In this document: positions 37,746 to 50,559 of the stretch, in pieces | How the letters are laid out: the number at the start of each line of letters is the position of its first letter | Position numbering within the stretch: the first letter of the stretch is position 1 | Source: Cotesia glomerata | Taxonomy: Eukaryota > Arthropoda > Insecta > Hymenoptera > Braconidae | DNA length: 64,000 nt | Direction of reading: 5' to 3' | Assembly: GCF_020080835.1 (NCBI RefSeq) | Contig: NC_058166.1 | Location: 2,170,001-2,234,000, forward strand | Position numbers and translations under genes: made by a program | The notes under the pieces: model-generated | Seen by the model: the letters and a program-made list of their open reading frames with translations, nothing else | Database searches by the model: none | What the model was told of the DNA's origin: nothing

Positions 37746-38705
37746 ATTTGTTTTGTATGATAAAAGCCAAAAAAAATTCAATATAAAATATTCTCCACAA
37801 GCTTAGTAAAGAATCCTTTAATTATTAGTATAGCTAATTAATAAATTAATTAATTAACAACCGGATTGGGAAAGGTAATAAATGGATATTTGTATCCGCT
37901 ATTTTTTATTTGATATTTTAATATTTTTTTTTTTAATATAATCCTACAGAGAGGTTATTTTATTTTACCAGGATTACTCGTCGTCATATTTCAGATCGGG
38001 ATTTGCGAACGAAACCGTCGTATTCTCTTTCTCTTTCCACTCAGGCCATCTCCTTTTGCACCCACAGCAAACGTATTCTACGTCTCTGCATTCAGTATTA
38101 ATAACGAGTGCTATCATCCCTTGGTTCATTTTTGTTTTTGTTTGTCTCTGTTTAAATCTACTACTGATATAACTTTAATATAAAACGAGGAAATACACTT
38201 TCATTTGCTATTCTCTTAGAATTCTCTATTTATTCACGTTAGAGCTTCATATCTAATCAATATCTTCGTATAACATAATAATGAATATATAATTTTAAAA
38301 TTAAAATTAAAAATTTATAATGATTAAATTATAGACGATAATTAATTACTATAAATTAAGCATACAATAGATCTGAAAATTAGTATTGTATAATCCGGGC
38401 GTCAAAGTTAACAGATGGAAGGGAAGCATCAATCAATTTACTCCCTCAAAACTCGATGCGGATTAATCGAGTCAGCATTTGTCTCGCTACCCGGTTCCTT
38501 GTTCGTTTTTCCTTCCTTACTCATCCATACTATTCATAGATTAATTAATACATAAATATACAATATACAATTATGTCTAATCTATATTAATTAAAGGCAC
38601 TCCCTTCTCCGTTGGATTATCCGGTGAATAAATTAATCCCTATGTCCAGTTTTTTAATTCAGAGTCTTTAAATTGTTTCGATGACATGCAAAAATTATTT
38701 ATTAA
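37746..38705. other. Unique-looking AT-rich DNA without a recognised gene
   Basis: No open frame longer than chance, no RNA signature, no internal paralogue seen. Confidence 0.4.
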
Positions 38706-38872
38706 GTAAAAACCCCCATTATTGACATTATAAAAATGATCATAAATGTTTGAATTTTTTTATCGTGTTTCAAATCAATATTGTCAACTTTTTATTATAG
38801 GACACTTTAATCATTGTTTTTACTTATATAATTCAATAAATTAACTTTAATAGCAATAAATTTAATAATTAT

Positions 38873-40963
38873 CCACAGATTCGGTAGAATATGGCGCCAA
38901 GTTCCGTTCAAATCCGTTGTAAACGGAGCGCCAGACTACTGACTATGTTTACTGTAAGCAGAACGGTATTTTGAGGCTGCAAAATTTTATTTAATTCTAC
39001 GGTACTTCTTTTTCCTAAATTTTATATTATAACAGTAATTCATGCTTTATTTTACTGATATTAATTAATTATATTCAATTATAACAATTAATCTACTTGA
39101 AATTATTAAATTTTATCAGCACAAACTATAGCAAGCTCAAAAATTTCGATCCTGACTTTTTTTCTATGTAAAAAGTGACATGCCACAGACTAAATAATTC
39201 GAGAATTCATGGTAATCTTCCAATAGATCGGAAACTACAGTTAAAAAAATACATTTCACAGCTTGCATCTACATCCGCCAGGGTGCGCTGGAATTGTTCT
39301 TACATAAACTGTAGCTTCAAGAGGATAGTTTGCTATAAAAAATGCAGCCAACGCGAGATTTAAGTTGGTACCAATTGTAAATTTTTATTATAATTACAAA
39401 AAATACTAAAATCCGAACAAAAACAGTTTCACTGTAAAAAAAAATCGCACCAAGTCCACGTTCATAAGACTATTAAGAAAAAAAAATTTCTTATCAACAG
39501 ACTCGATAGAGTCTGGCGCCAAGTTCCGTTCTCAAGCCAGACTACCGAGTGTGTATATACCGTAAGCAGAACGGTTTTTTGAGGTTACAAATTTTTTTTC
39601 AAATTTATTTTGATTTTTTTTTTATATGATATTTTATAATAGTAGTTCATGCTTTTTATTACGCGTATTACTTGATTATTATCAATTATCTTTATAATTT
39701 CTATTTAAAATTATTAAAAATAATCAGCACAAACTATAGCGACCCAGATTTTTAGATTTTAACATTTTTCTTATGTAAAAAGCGGACGGCCAGAGACTAA
39801 ATAATATAAGGATGCATGCTAATCTTATAATAGATGAAAAACTACAGTGAAAAAAAGATATTTGACAGCTTGCAATTACACACGCCAGGCGGCGCAAGAA
39901 TAACTTTGACATGAACTATAGCTTAAAGGGGATAGTTTGCCACCGGAAATGTATTAAATTAAAATTGTCAATTTTTATTATAATTACAAAAAATACTGAA
40001 ATCCGTACAAAAACAGTTTCAGTGTAAAATCATATAAGTCCACGTTCATAAGACTATTAAGAAAAAAAAATTTTATTTCTTTACAAAAAGATATAAAATA
40101 AAAAATTAAAAAATCCAAGTAACCGATATGGTTGTATATGATTTTCGGAAATTAAAAAAATTTTTGTTGTAAATTTAAAAATTAAAAGAAACAATTTTGG
40201 AACGTACTTGGTGTGCGTCATTGTGTACTTCAATTTTTTTAAAAGTCCTAGGAGATAGATTTTAGGAATTTCATAAAAAGTGAAATATTTCGTAACCACG
40301 CACACTAAATACGTTCCAAAATTTTTTTTTTAATTTTTAAATTTACAACAAAATTTTTTTTAATTTCCGAAAATCATATACAACCATATCGGTTACTTAG
40401 ATTTTTTAATTTTTTATTTTATATCTTTTTGTAAAGAAATAAAATTTTTTTTTCTTAATAGTCTTATGAACGTGGACTTGGCGCGATTTTTTTTACAGTG
40501 AAACTGTGTTTGTACGGATTTCTTTACAAAAAGATATAAAATAAAAAAATTAAAAATTCCAAGTAACCGATATGATTGTATTTGATTTTCGGAAATTAAA
40601 AAAAATTTTATTGTAAATTTGAAAATTAAAAAAAAAATTTTGGGACGTACTTGGTGTGCGTCATTGTGTATTTCAATTTTTTTAAAGTCCTAGTAAATAG
40701 ATTTTACGAATTTCATTAAAAGTAAAATATTTTGCAACCGCGCACACTAAATACGTTCCAAAATTTTTGTTTTAATTTTCAAATTTACAATAAAATTTTT
40801 TTTAATTTCCGAAAATCAAATACAATCATATCGGTTACTTGGATTTTTTAATTTTTTTATTTTATATCTTTTTGTGAAGAAATAAGAAATTTTTTTTTCT
40901 TAATAGTCTCATGAACGTGGACTTGGCGCGATTTTTTTTTACAGTGAAACTGTTTTTGTTCGG
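38873..40963 (+). mobile_element. HL element, copy 3, containing a nested copy
   Basis: CCACAGATTCGG start, TTGTTCGG end, AT on both sides (38871-38872, 40964-40965). The matching empty site in copy 2 of the host element (61498-61512) has AT once. The hairpin arm is interrupted at 39493 by another HL copy. Confidence 0.9.
39495..40517 (+). mobile_element. HL element, diverged nested copy
   Basis: Starts CAACAGACTCGATAGAGTCT, where the first stem has changed in both halves (AGACTC/GAGTCT instead of AGATTC/GAATCT). It keeps CTGGCGCCAAGTTCCGTT and ends in its own 515-bp hairpin with GTACGG. It is flanked by AT at 39493-39494 and 40518-40519. Confidence 0.85.
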
Positions 40964-41128
40964 ATTATATCAACTTAAAACCAACAGGTCGAATGTATGT
41001 ATTATTGACAGCGCAAAAAATTCAAAGAGCCGATTATTGACATACCATTGACTCTATTATTGACATGTCTTTTATTACAGTTAGATTTTTATTAACAATA
41101 ATCATTTTTACTAACTAATGCAAAACTA

Positions 41129-42230
41129 CACGGTGAGAAATTTCCATTATTTTTTATTCTGCATGGATTTTAGATATTACAATGGTGCATATTACTAGTG
41201 AACCTTATTGACTCAGAATAAAATTTTACAATGGCCCATAGTAATTTCCGAAACTAATGAAATCAGCCATAGTAAATGGTAGAAATTGAAATGTACCATA
41301 GTAAAATGAAATATGCAATAATTTAAATTTCCGAATGTACTATAGCAAAAAAAATAAGAAAACGTTTGTAGAAAATAAAAAATTTTAGAGTAAAAATGTT
41401 TTAGCAATCAAAAAAATATCAAACCAAACAAGATTTTTTGTTTGCAATAATTTTAAAAATATTTTTTAAAATATAGTTTTTTTTATTTTTTTTTTCATTT
41501 TTAACAATGAACGTAAGATTTATTTTGGCAGTTAATTTTATTATGAATAATTATAAACACAATATATAACTTTTAAATTATTTTTTATTATTATTAGAAG
41601 TGTCGATTGCAGGTTAACCATCAAATGTTTGTTTTCATTTTAATTTTTCACGGTAAATTATTAAATATTTTACTATTTATGAATCTTACAAATTTTCATT
41701 AACTATTCATGTGTTGATGGATTTATAAACTAATATTTATTTAAAACTTAATGTTTATTGCAATTTTCATAACACCGTTAACCACTACTGATAGCGTCTG
41801 TAGACTTATGTTGACAAAACAAAGCAGCACGAAAAAATGAAAGAGCGCGCGTCGCGACTGACGCACATACGTTTACTATGGGACATTTGAAAATTTCATA
41901 GTCACAATTTTAAATTTAAACCGAGTACACGTGACTAAATGTGAAACTTTTTTATAAATTTTTATTGTCGACTGAGCAACAGAAATTTTACTATGGAACT
42001 ATAATGAAAAGTTTTAAGCACACTAACAGTTTTTGTTCTGTCAGTTTACGAAAATTTTTTATGTATGTTTATGTAACAGTTGCATGGTCAAATTTACTAT
42101 GGTCCCTAGTAAATATTGATTGGTACAATATGATATTCTTAAATTTTTATGGTAATATTTTGGATTGAGTCATTAAGGTTCAGTCTTATTATGTATGCAT
42201 AGTAAATTTCTACAGAAATTTCTCACCGTG
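41129..42230. mobile_element. 1.1-kb element with CACGGTGAGAAATTTC inverted ends and TA duplication
   Basis: 16-bp inverted ends, flanked by TA at 41127-41128 and 42231-42232. The empty paralogous site is at 61663-61664 (AACTATCAAT). The interior repeats CCATAGTAAA on the left and its complement TTTACTATGG on the right. No transposase frame, so non-autonomous. Confidence 0.9.
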
Positions 42231-42831
42231 TATCAATAATTTTTATTGTTATAAAATTCGTTTAAGACCTAGCTTTTCGATATTTTTTAGCAATTTTTTC
42301 TCGTCTCAAATACTTTGATTCTTATAAAATCACATGACAATATGTAAACATTAATGCGGTGATATGTATGTTGAGGGGGTTAGGTTACCTTACATTACGG
42401 CCTATGTCGTTAGTTGACGCAAGTTAATTTTTGTGTCCCCATCATTGACATCCGCTATTTTAAAATTAATTTTAACTCGATAAAGTATAAATAAATGATT
42501 ATATGGTTATTTAGACTATAAATAATCTAAAATTATTTTAAACAATGCAATTACATAAAAAAACATTGAGAAATCTGGATTTGAAAATAATGTCTTTCTT
42601 AACAATATTGTTAAGAAATTATAAACGTATTAGCACTTTTGGCCTACTTGAAAAAATTACATTTTTTTGCGGTAAATAGTTTATATCTTGGAATTAAATT
42701 TTACTATTTTTTAATTTTAAAAATATGTAAAATTGTCATGAAATAACAAAAATTGCGATTATTAACAGATATTTTAATAAAATTAAATAGGGTGTCAATA
42801 GTGGTGGCCCTGTCAATAATAGGGGCTTTTG

Positions 42832-44744
42832 TTATCCCAAGAAATTTTTTTGCATGTATGAATTTTTCTTGAAGACTAAAAGTTATTTAATAAAAATCAG
42901 CTGCAAAGTTATAAATTTAAAAACTTTGGGACCCTGTCAAAATTAAATTAAAACTGTCCCTAAAAAGGTGACTCGCGTGACGAAAACTTTTGGTATCACG
43001 AAGTGTCAGACGTCAAAGACAAACTTAAGAAAATAATAAGAACTATTTTTGTTTTAAAATTAATTATTTCACCTGCAAGTCACGCACGAACGCACCAACA
43101 GCTGGGACTGCAAACCCATCGGAGTATTAGCAGCTGTTAATAATGGAAAATCGAAGCGCTTGATATCTAACTAGGTTAATAAACACGTCTTGTCTTGTCT
43201 CGACTTCGAATGATTACGAGAAGCAGTTTCTGGATCACGCAACCGCGAATAATGCACGCAAATACGCATTTGTGATTTTTCAACTATAAAATCTTGTAGC
43301 TTTTATCTGAATTGAGTTAGAAGGTCGTTTGAGGGCTTAAATTGAAGCTTGAAGCCTCCTCTACATCTTTCCTTTGTGCAGCACCCACTTCCGACGCTTA
43401 TCTTCCGAGATATCTCCACTGAAGCAGAACCCCGAATCGCGGTTCCAAGTTTCCGAATCAAAAACAAGAGGGGTCCATTTTAGCTCGCATTTGTTGAATT
43501 GACGGCACTAATGGGAAATACGTAAGTATCGTTAGGAATGAGGATGAGGATGGATAAGAATGAGACCGATCAGGAAGGAAAAAAGCAAAAGATTTTAGCC
43601 GTGTGAGAACTTTCCTCAGCGGCTTTAAATCAACGGGCCTAATTCCTGCAAGAAACATTACGGTCGCAGGATAGGACTCGTGGAATTTTTTTCCATTTTT
43701 TTTTGTTCTTTTTTTATTCGGCAATCGATTCCCTCAAAGGCTGGTAATTGCCAATAAATTGATATTTATTAATTAGGAGGAGTATTGATGAGGAAGACCG
43801 TGTGATGACCTACCCAAGGTCGCGAGTACATTCTACAAGTTTTTACAAGTTGTTTTGAACAACGCAGGTGATCATCCTCATCAGAAGTCATCATCATCAT
43901 CATCATCAACTTGAGGACAAGGAAGGCTCTTTAGTAGTTACTTGACGACATTTTCTGAATATCCTTCCAAGGTCCTTGACCTCCAATAATGGGATTAGAT
44001 CGTGAGAAATACCATTCATTTTATTGGTTTTTTGGTACTGATGATGACGTGCTGGCTCTATTTAAGATATCTTGGAAACTAAGTGTCGGAAGATAGTGAG
44101 GCACAAACAAAAGTTGTAGAGGAAGGTTAGAGCTTCAATTTGAGCCGTCTGACGCGCTGGAATTATGATTTGGTCAAGAGTTATGGGGATAATACTACAA
44201 AATTGAACTTTCTGGTTTGCTCACACTCGGATTTTTGATGAATTATTTTATTTGTACTTTGATAATTAGATACTTAGTTGATTAATTAAACGTAAAGATA
44301 ATATTAAAATTTTCTTAGGAACAGAGCTTGAAGAAGTACATTTTTTCAATAGTCCTTTCCGATCAATTGTTTTCAATGTAACCAAAAAAATAATTTAGAA
44401 AAATAAACCGACAAGCGCTCTGGATCCAATAAATCCGTGCGTGTCTTCAGGTATTTCAATAATTAACCAACAGAATATAATCGATCTAAATAAATGGGTT
44501 GATCTGGAAGCGTGTCACATCGATACAGTCTCGTTGTAAATGGCAGTATAGTCGACAGCATGCTCCTGGAGTTGTAGACTGTAAAGTACACCGGAGGCTC
44601 GCTCTATCTCTTTCTCACACCCAGCTTACTTACACACTCCCTCGCTCTTACTGTCAAAAGTTTCCTGGTCAACATCCTAATTTTTGCAGCTCACATCGTA
44701 GAATTACAGAGGCAGCGCTGTTGTTGCTTTATTCAAAAGTAAAT
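42832..44744. other. Largely unique DNA with one inverted repeat
   Basis: GC is a little higher than elsewhere. 43325-43420 and 44062-44160 are imperfect inverted copies (TTAAATTGAAGCTTGAAGCC versus the complement of 44130-44150, then CCTCCTCTACA and TTCCGACGCTTA). (CAT)n at 43887-43908. Frames at 43458-43724 (minus) and 44499-44798 (plus) show no recognisable domain. A host gene cannot be excluded, but nothing supports one. Confidence 0.45.
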
Positions 44745-44752
44745 GTCACGGA

Positions 44753-47700
44753 TAGGGGTGTGCGAATATCGTTCGAATCGAATCGAATCGAATATTAATA
44801 TTCGATTCGAAATTCGAATCGAATAATTCGAATGTTCGAATTATTCGAAATTCGACGAATAATTCGAAAAATTTCGAATAATTCGAACAATTCGCGAATT
44901 ATCGAAATATCACTGGATTTTCTATTGTTTCCAATTTGAATTCCATTACATCGTGTATCAAAATATTCTACTTACGAATAATACACTTTTTGATTAAAAA
45001 TCAATTACCCGGAGTAAACAATTGCTCAATTTCAATATATGTTCATCTCTGTCAGTAACATAAAAAATCTATATAGTAATATTGGCAAGAGATCTTTTCA
45101 ATTCATTTTGGTTTTTATAATTATTAATTTCCGTTCTAAAAAAATCTATAAGAAAAAGGTTACACATCTAGTGTTTTAAAATTCTCGAAATTAATTTCTC
45201 CAGGTTTTTTTATACATATTTTTAATTTTTTTATCCATGAAAAAAAATAATCAACTTAGTCATTTTCTTCTATTATATCTCTACAATTTGCAATTTATCA
45301 TATGCAACAAATCAGTAGAAAGAACGACAGCTAGCGTGAACCCGCATTCGAACGTATTTGAATTGAACCTATCTTCCGGTCTCTTCTCCCTCTCGACAGT
45401 ATTTTACTTCGGAAGTTGGCTATTTATGGTAGTCTTCAGCTGAGAAGCATAAATACAAACAAGCTTTCCACTAAACGTTTCTAAACGTATGTATTGTACC
45501 ATTCAAGTGATTAATTATTTAATCTAAGTGTTCAATAAAAGGTAATTATAAAATACATATTAATTATTTTAAATAGTGATAATGTTGATAATAATTGGAA
45601 AATAATACTAATGATAAAAATTAGGAGTAAAACCTACGGAGACGTTTGTATGTTTAACCTTAAATTTTAATGAAGAATAGAAAATTACGAACCACTTAAC
45701 CTTAACAATATTAAAATATTATAATTATAATAACTGATATAAAAGCACGACGATGAATCATGTTTATTCTAAGAAAATTAATTCTCTTTATAGGTTATCT
45801 TGGTAATTTCAAATAAAATATTATGTCCGATGAAGAAATTGAAATTTTTCCAACATTTCCAATGCTAAATGAAAATCAAATGAATATTGACAACAGCGAT
45901 TCTGAAAATGAAGGTGATAGTCATGGTGATAATGAAGGTCATAGTGACTCCTCTGAAGAAGTTATGAAAGATGACAGCAATATTCCTCCTCGTAGCGTTG
46001 CTTGGACATATTTTAAGCGAGATCAACAAAATATTAAAAAATCTATTTGCAACATTTGTGCTCAAGTTCTCAGTTTACCGACAGGTAGTGTTATTTCAAA
46101 TTAATTTATGTTTTTTAGGTTACTCGTTTTCAGTATGATGAAAAATGAACTCAAATACTTTAATTATACCATGTAAAACTATAAATATTAAATTCAAACA
46201 TTCCATAAAACCTTTTTTTAAATGCAAATCGTTAAACTACATATTTTAAAGAATATTTTGAAATTAAAGAAATAAATAAATATGACTGTATGTTAAAAAT
46301 TTAATTTTTAATCGCTATTATAATAACTTTTCAAAACTACGGATAACGAGTTTCCAATTTTGAGAAAAATTGTCATATAATTAAACTTATTAAAACTCAA
46401 AAATATAACTTTTTATCTTCTATTATGTATCACGCATGAACCTTCTTAACTTTTAAGATTAGCTATAAAAGTTTTTAATTTTCGAGCACAGATAGATCCA
46501 GCATTAAAGTCTCAAGCATGATCATCCTTAATCGTAAAATATACTTATAAATTCGTATTTGTACAGGAACAACTTCACCAATGTTCAATCACCTTCGTGC
46601 TAAACATAAAGATGTTTATAAAATATGTATTGAAGAACGGAATAAAAAGCGCAAGAGTTCTGATTGTAATCAAGACCAAGAAGGAAAATCAAAAGAAGAA
46701 AAGAAAGCACAATGACAGGAACAGACAAACAGGAAATTGATCAACTCATTATGGAAATGATAGCCATCGATTTGAAACCATTTTCCTGCGTAGAAGATCG
46801 AGGTTTTAAAAACTTATTGAAAAAGTTAGCTCCCGATTATGAGCCACCATGTAGGACCACCTTTTCACGCAGTCTTGCTCCAATTTTATACCATAGAACA
46901 AAACAAAGGTTAATTAATGACTTGAAACAAGATTTAGAATTAGGTATAATGAGCCTATCATTTACTACCGATTGTTGGAAATCGAGAGCAAATGATTGTT
47001 ACATATCTTTGACTCTACATTACTTGACTGTTGACTATGTTTCTAAAAATCTAATGTTAAATATTGAGCAGTTATTGGATCGTCATACTGGCAACAATCT
47101 TAAAATACACTTGAAGAAAATGATGGACGGGTGGGATTTATCAGATATTGAGAATATCCCGATATTTTCATTACTGATAATGCTCGAAACATATCATTAG
47201 CGACTTCTCAGTTGAGCGACAACCACCTATACTGCTTCGCACATACTCTTCAACTTGTGTTGAAAGATGCGGAATCGCATACTCCTGGTGTTGAAGAATC
47301 ATTAGCCAAGGTAAATTTGATCATTAATTGGATAATTAGGTTTATTGTACTACTAAAGCCAAAAGAAGGCATGAAAAAACATTCTTTCAATTAACTTTGA
47401 GATATTAAAAACATTGAGAATATGTACTCACGACATAAAAAATAATTCGTTTTTTTCTACACACTTTCGGCTGTAGTAACGCAATATATTAGTTTACCGA
47501 TAATTAACATTTAAACTTCCATTTCATTCCAGTTTCGAAAAATTGCCGGTCATTTTCATCGGTCGGATCCAGCACGACAGAAATTCGAAGAGGCTCAAAA
47601 GGCGCTAGATTGTGAACCTTTGCAATTGGTTCAAATGGTGGTCACCAGGTGGAACTCAGAGTATGAGATGTTAGAAAGGATGCAAAGACTTCAAAAACCT

Positions 47701-49181
47701 TTGTCTCACGTTCTTGCTGCTTCTACCGACACTGAGTCCATATCTGGTACCGAATGGTCTAAAATAAATTGCTTGATGAAAGTTATGAAGCCGTTATATG
47801 ACGCCACACAAATATCATGTGGAGTTAAATATCCGACTTTGTCAATGGTAAAACCATTGTTGTTTGGGATCACAAATGGTCTGAATAGTATTGAATTTGA
47901 CTACGACGATGCATCGGAAATAGGACAAGAATTTGTAGATAATATCTTGAATGGTCTAGATGTCAGATTTTGTGAAGTTGATCGTGATATTATTTTTAAG
48001 AAAAGCACTTATCTGGATCCCCGGTACAAAAATTATTTTTACAAAGAAGAGGAAGTGAAAGAAATAGAAGATGATATTAAGCTCGAAATTATCAAATTTT
48101 TGATGCCAAATGATGATTCTCAAGAACTTAATGTTTTGACCAGAGAACGTAAGTTTTTACAATGAGTCATTTACTTTTTGATACAAATTTGTTTCTTTTT
48201 ATACTGAATGTTTTTTTTTTTTTTACATATATCATTGATTCAAAATTTCGTACAACCAAATTAGAAAATCATTTATGTTAAAATTAGTAATTGAAATTTA
48301 AAAAATTTACCGATTGTGCCTTTTTTTAGCCAAAAATACTTTACCTAACAAGTAGAAAAAATTAATTGCTTTTGTAATCGGATGTATTTTGCTTTTTTCT
48401 TTTAATGCGTCATGATAAATACATTTTTTTACTTACTAAATCTAACTTACAATTAATCAGAAAATTAACATTCGACTTAATCAGAAAATAATGTTATTAA
48501 ATATACAATTATTTATTTATTTTTAATTTCAGCTAGTGGAAACCAGTATTCGGGATTTTGGAGTTTCATGAAAAAACCAACAGTTAACACACGAGAAAAT
48601 AATTTAGAGACTTTGCGTAGTGAAATATTACAGGAAATGGTGGTGTATTTAAACTGTGGTTTAATAAATCCTCAGCAAGATCCACTTATTTGGTGGCGAC
48701 AAGAAAAAAATAAATATCCCCGATTATCACTTATGGCGAGAAGATATTTAGGAGTACCTTGTACTTCTGCTGAAAGTGAAAGATTATTTTCTACTGCTGG
48801 TGATATTGTATCTGATAAACGAACTTCATTATCACCAGATTCAGTATCTTATTTATTATTTTTGAACAAAAATTTGTAGCAAATTTTCATACTCATTGTT
48901 CTATTTGTGTAATTATATTTCATGGTTTAAATAAAATGTATATCAATTGTTAATTTCATATTTAAAAATCGAACATGACAAACTTCGAATTCAAAATAAT
49001 AGAAAATTTGCGAATAATATAATAATTCGGAAAAAATTCGAATTATTCGAAATTTTTCGAATTATTCGAGACCTTTCGAATAATTCGAATTTTCGAATTA
49101 TTCGATTCGAGTTTCGAATCGAATATTAATATTCGATTCGGAACGAATAATTCGTAAGTTCGAATTATTCGCACACCCCTA
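44753..49181 (+). mobile_element. hAT DNA transposon, 4,429 bp
   Basis: Inverted ends TAGGGGTGTGCGAATA, subterminal ATTCGAA-rich repeats at both ends (44763-44905, 48975-49165), and a perfect 8-bp target duplication GTCACGGA at 44745-44752 and 49182-49189. The interior encodes a BED-finger hAT transposase. The perfect duplication indicates a recent insertion. Confidence 0.95.
45823..48879 (+). pseudogene. hAT transposase (BED zinc finger, hATC domain), two frameshifts
   Basis: The enzyme normally excises and inserts the element in the nucleus. Exons: 45823-46084, 46567-47310, 47533-48148 and 48533-48879, with GT-AG introns and matching phases. The acidic N-terminus is followed by a BED finger split by intron 1 (CNICAQV, then HLRAKH). 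Next come TTDCWKSRANDCYISLTLHY (RNase-H-like start), ITDNARN and CFAHTLQLVLKDA, VVTRWNSEYEM in exon 3, and the dimerisation domain with SAESERLFSTAGDIVSDKR and LLFLNKNL in exon 4. Exon 2 is broken twice: an indel between about 46685 and 46711, where the BED frame hits TGA, and another near 47150, just before YPDIF. The full length would be about 670 residues, normal for the family. This copy cannot make full-length enzyme, although everything else is well preserved. Confidence 0.9.
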
Positions 49182-49189
49182 GTCACGGA

Positions 49190-50559
49190 TAAGTGCAAGG
49201 CTGAGGCTTATGAGTTTACATTTTTTCTTTGTTATTTTTCCGATAAATCGAAATTTTTACAGCAGGTACAGACCAAAGTTAAAATTACGTTGTGAAAAAT
49301 TTTACGTGGTAAATTTTGAAATATTTAGTTGTCAGGTTACTATTATAAAATTCTATGCAAAAATTTTTTTTTCAATCGTTTGTAATCGTGTATAAAATTA
49401 ATCGAATTCAAAATTATAGAATTTTTTAAATTGCAATTATATTTTTTCTTTCAGTCTTTAAAAATTAATTTTCAATTGTCATAATAGTAATCAATAAATT
49501 TCTCTTACTTCATAAATACTTTTTTCCCAATCAAGCGACTTCGGGTTCTTCTTCGTAAAGAAGATCAATTCTATTTCTTCTATCACTCATAATAATTAAC
49601 AATTTTTCAATTGCGGAAAAAAAATTTATTGTACTCTAATAAAAACAACTGAAAAATAAAAATAATTCGCAGCAAAAAGATCCAAGAGATCGCGAGCTCG
49701 TTGGTCGCACACCAGATGCCAACAATTTAATGTTACAGCAATCAAACTCGAATTAATAGACGCTTTGCAACGAAATAAATATGAATGCCTGTCAATTATT
49801 TAAATTATCTAATTATTATAGTTTTCTTCCCGCCGACAATAACTCGGAGATAACAGCTGCTACTTTTATTCCTCATTATTCGACGCCCCACTTTTAAAAT
49901 AATGATATTCTTGCTAAAACGATTATTGAATGCTTGTCATTAACATCGCCGGAAGTCGGAATAATATATACAATAAGTAACACATAATGTTAATGCCACT
50001 TTTATCGTCAAACATTTAACGGTTTTTCAATTTATTAATTTTCAATTATTTGCTATAAATCAATCTTTTTTTTTAATTTTTAATTTTAATCTTAATTTTA
50101 TGTTATGAAGTCCTGAAAAATTATCCTGAGGTTTTTTATGACTTTTTAAATGGACCGAATAAAATAACTTATTTTTAATTAAAAAAAAAAAAAATATTTT
50201 GAATATTTAATATTATTATTAGATTTATCTTCGTAATTTTCGACTACTATTTTTTTCTAAACTTTAAAATTATCAAGGAAAAAAATTTTGAAAATATATA
50301 AATGAATAGAAAATTGAATGCTCTCCAATAAAGGTCTGATTAAAAATTTTCAATGGAAGAGCCGATTTTATGTAATAAGACCTTTAACATTTATTTATTT
50401 CACCGATTTATTTTTTCTTTTTTAATTTATATTATTAAGAGAATAAGAAGAATTTTATCTCCGGGATAGTCATATGATAAAATTGGTTATTTTAGTGAAA
50501 TTTAGTTTCATTGTAAAGGTCTTGATTTGAATTTGTGCCTTTTCAAGGTTTCATATCAT
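49190..50559. other. AT-rich DNA without a recognised gene
   Basis: Nothing protein-like and no repeat relationship within the window. Confidence 0.4.

Larger units (their letters stand above)
38706..42831. mobile_element. ATTATTGACA inverted-repeat element, copy 1 (with two insertions)
   Basis: Left tip AAAAACCCCCATTATTGACA, right tip GTCAATAATAGGGGCTTTTG, with internal ATTATTGACA repeats (40995-41065, 42440-42470). Copy 2 begins near 61337. Without the HL insertion (38873-40963) and the TA element (41129-42230) it would be about 0.93 kb. No coding frame. The conserved part includes GTTGAGGGGGTTAGGTTACC at 42370. Confidence 0.75.

Noticed and set aside
43458..43724. Minus-strand frame of 88 codons in unique DNA
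   Set aside because: Basic, low-complexity start, no domain, no splice partners visible.
44499..44798. Plus-strand frame of 99 codons upstream of the hAT
   Set aside because: It runs into the hAT terminal repeat and has no recognisable domain.
45865..46065. Minus-strand frame inside the hAT first exon
   Set aside because: Shadow of the acidic transposase N-terminus on the other strand.
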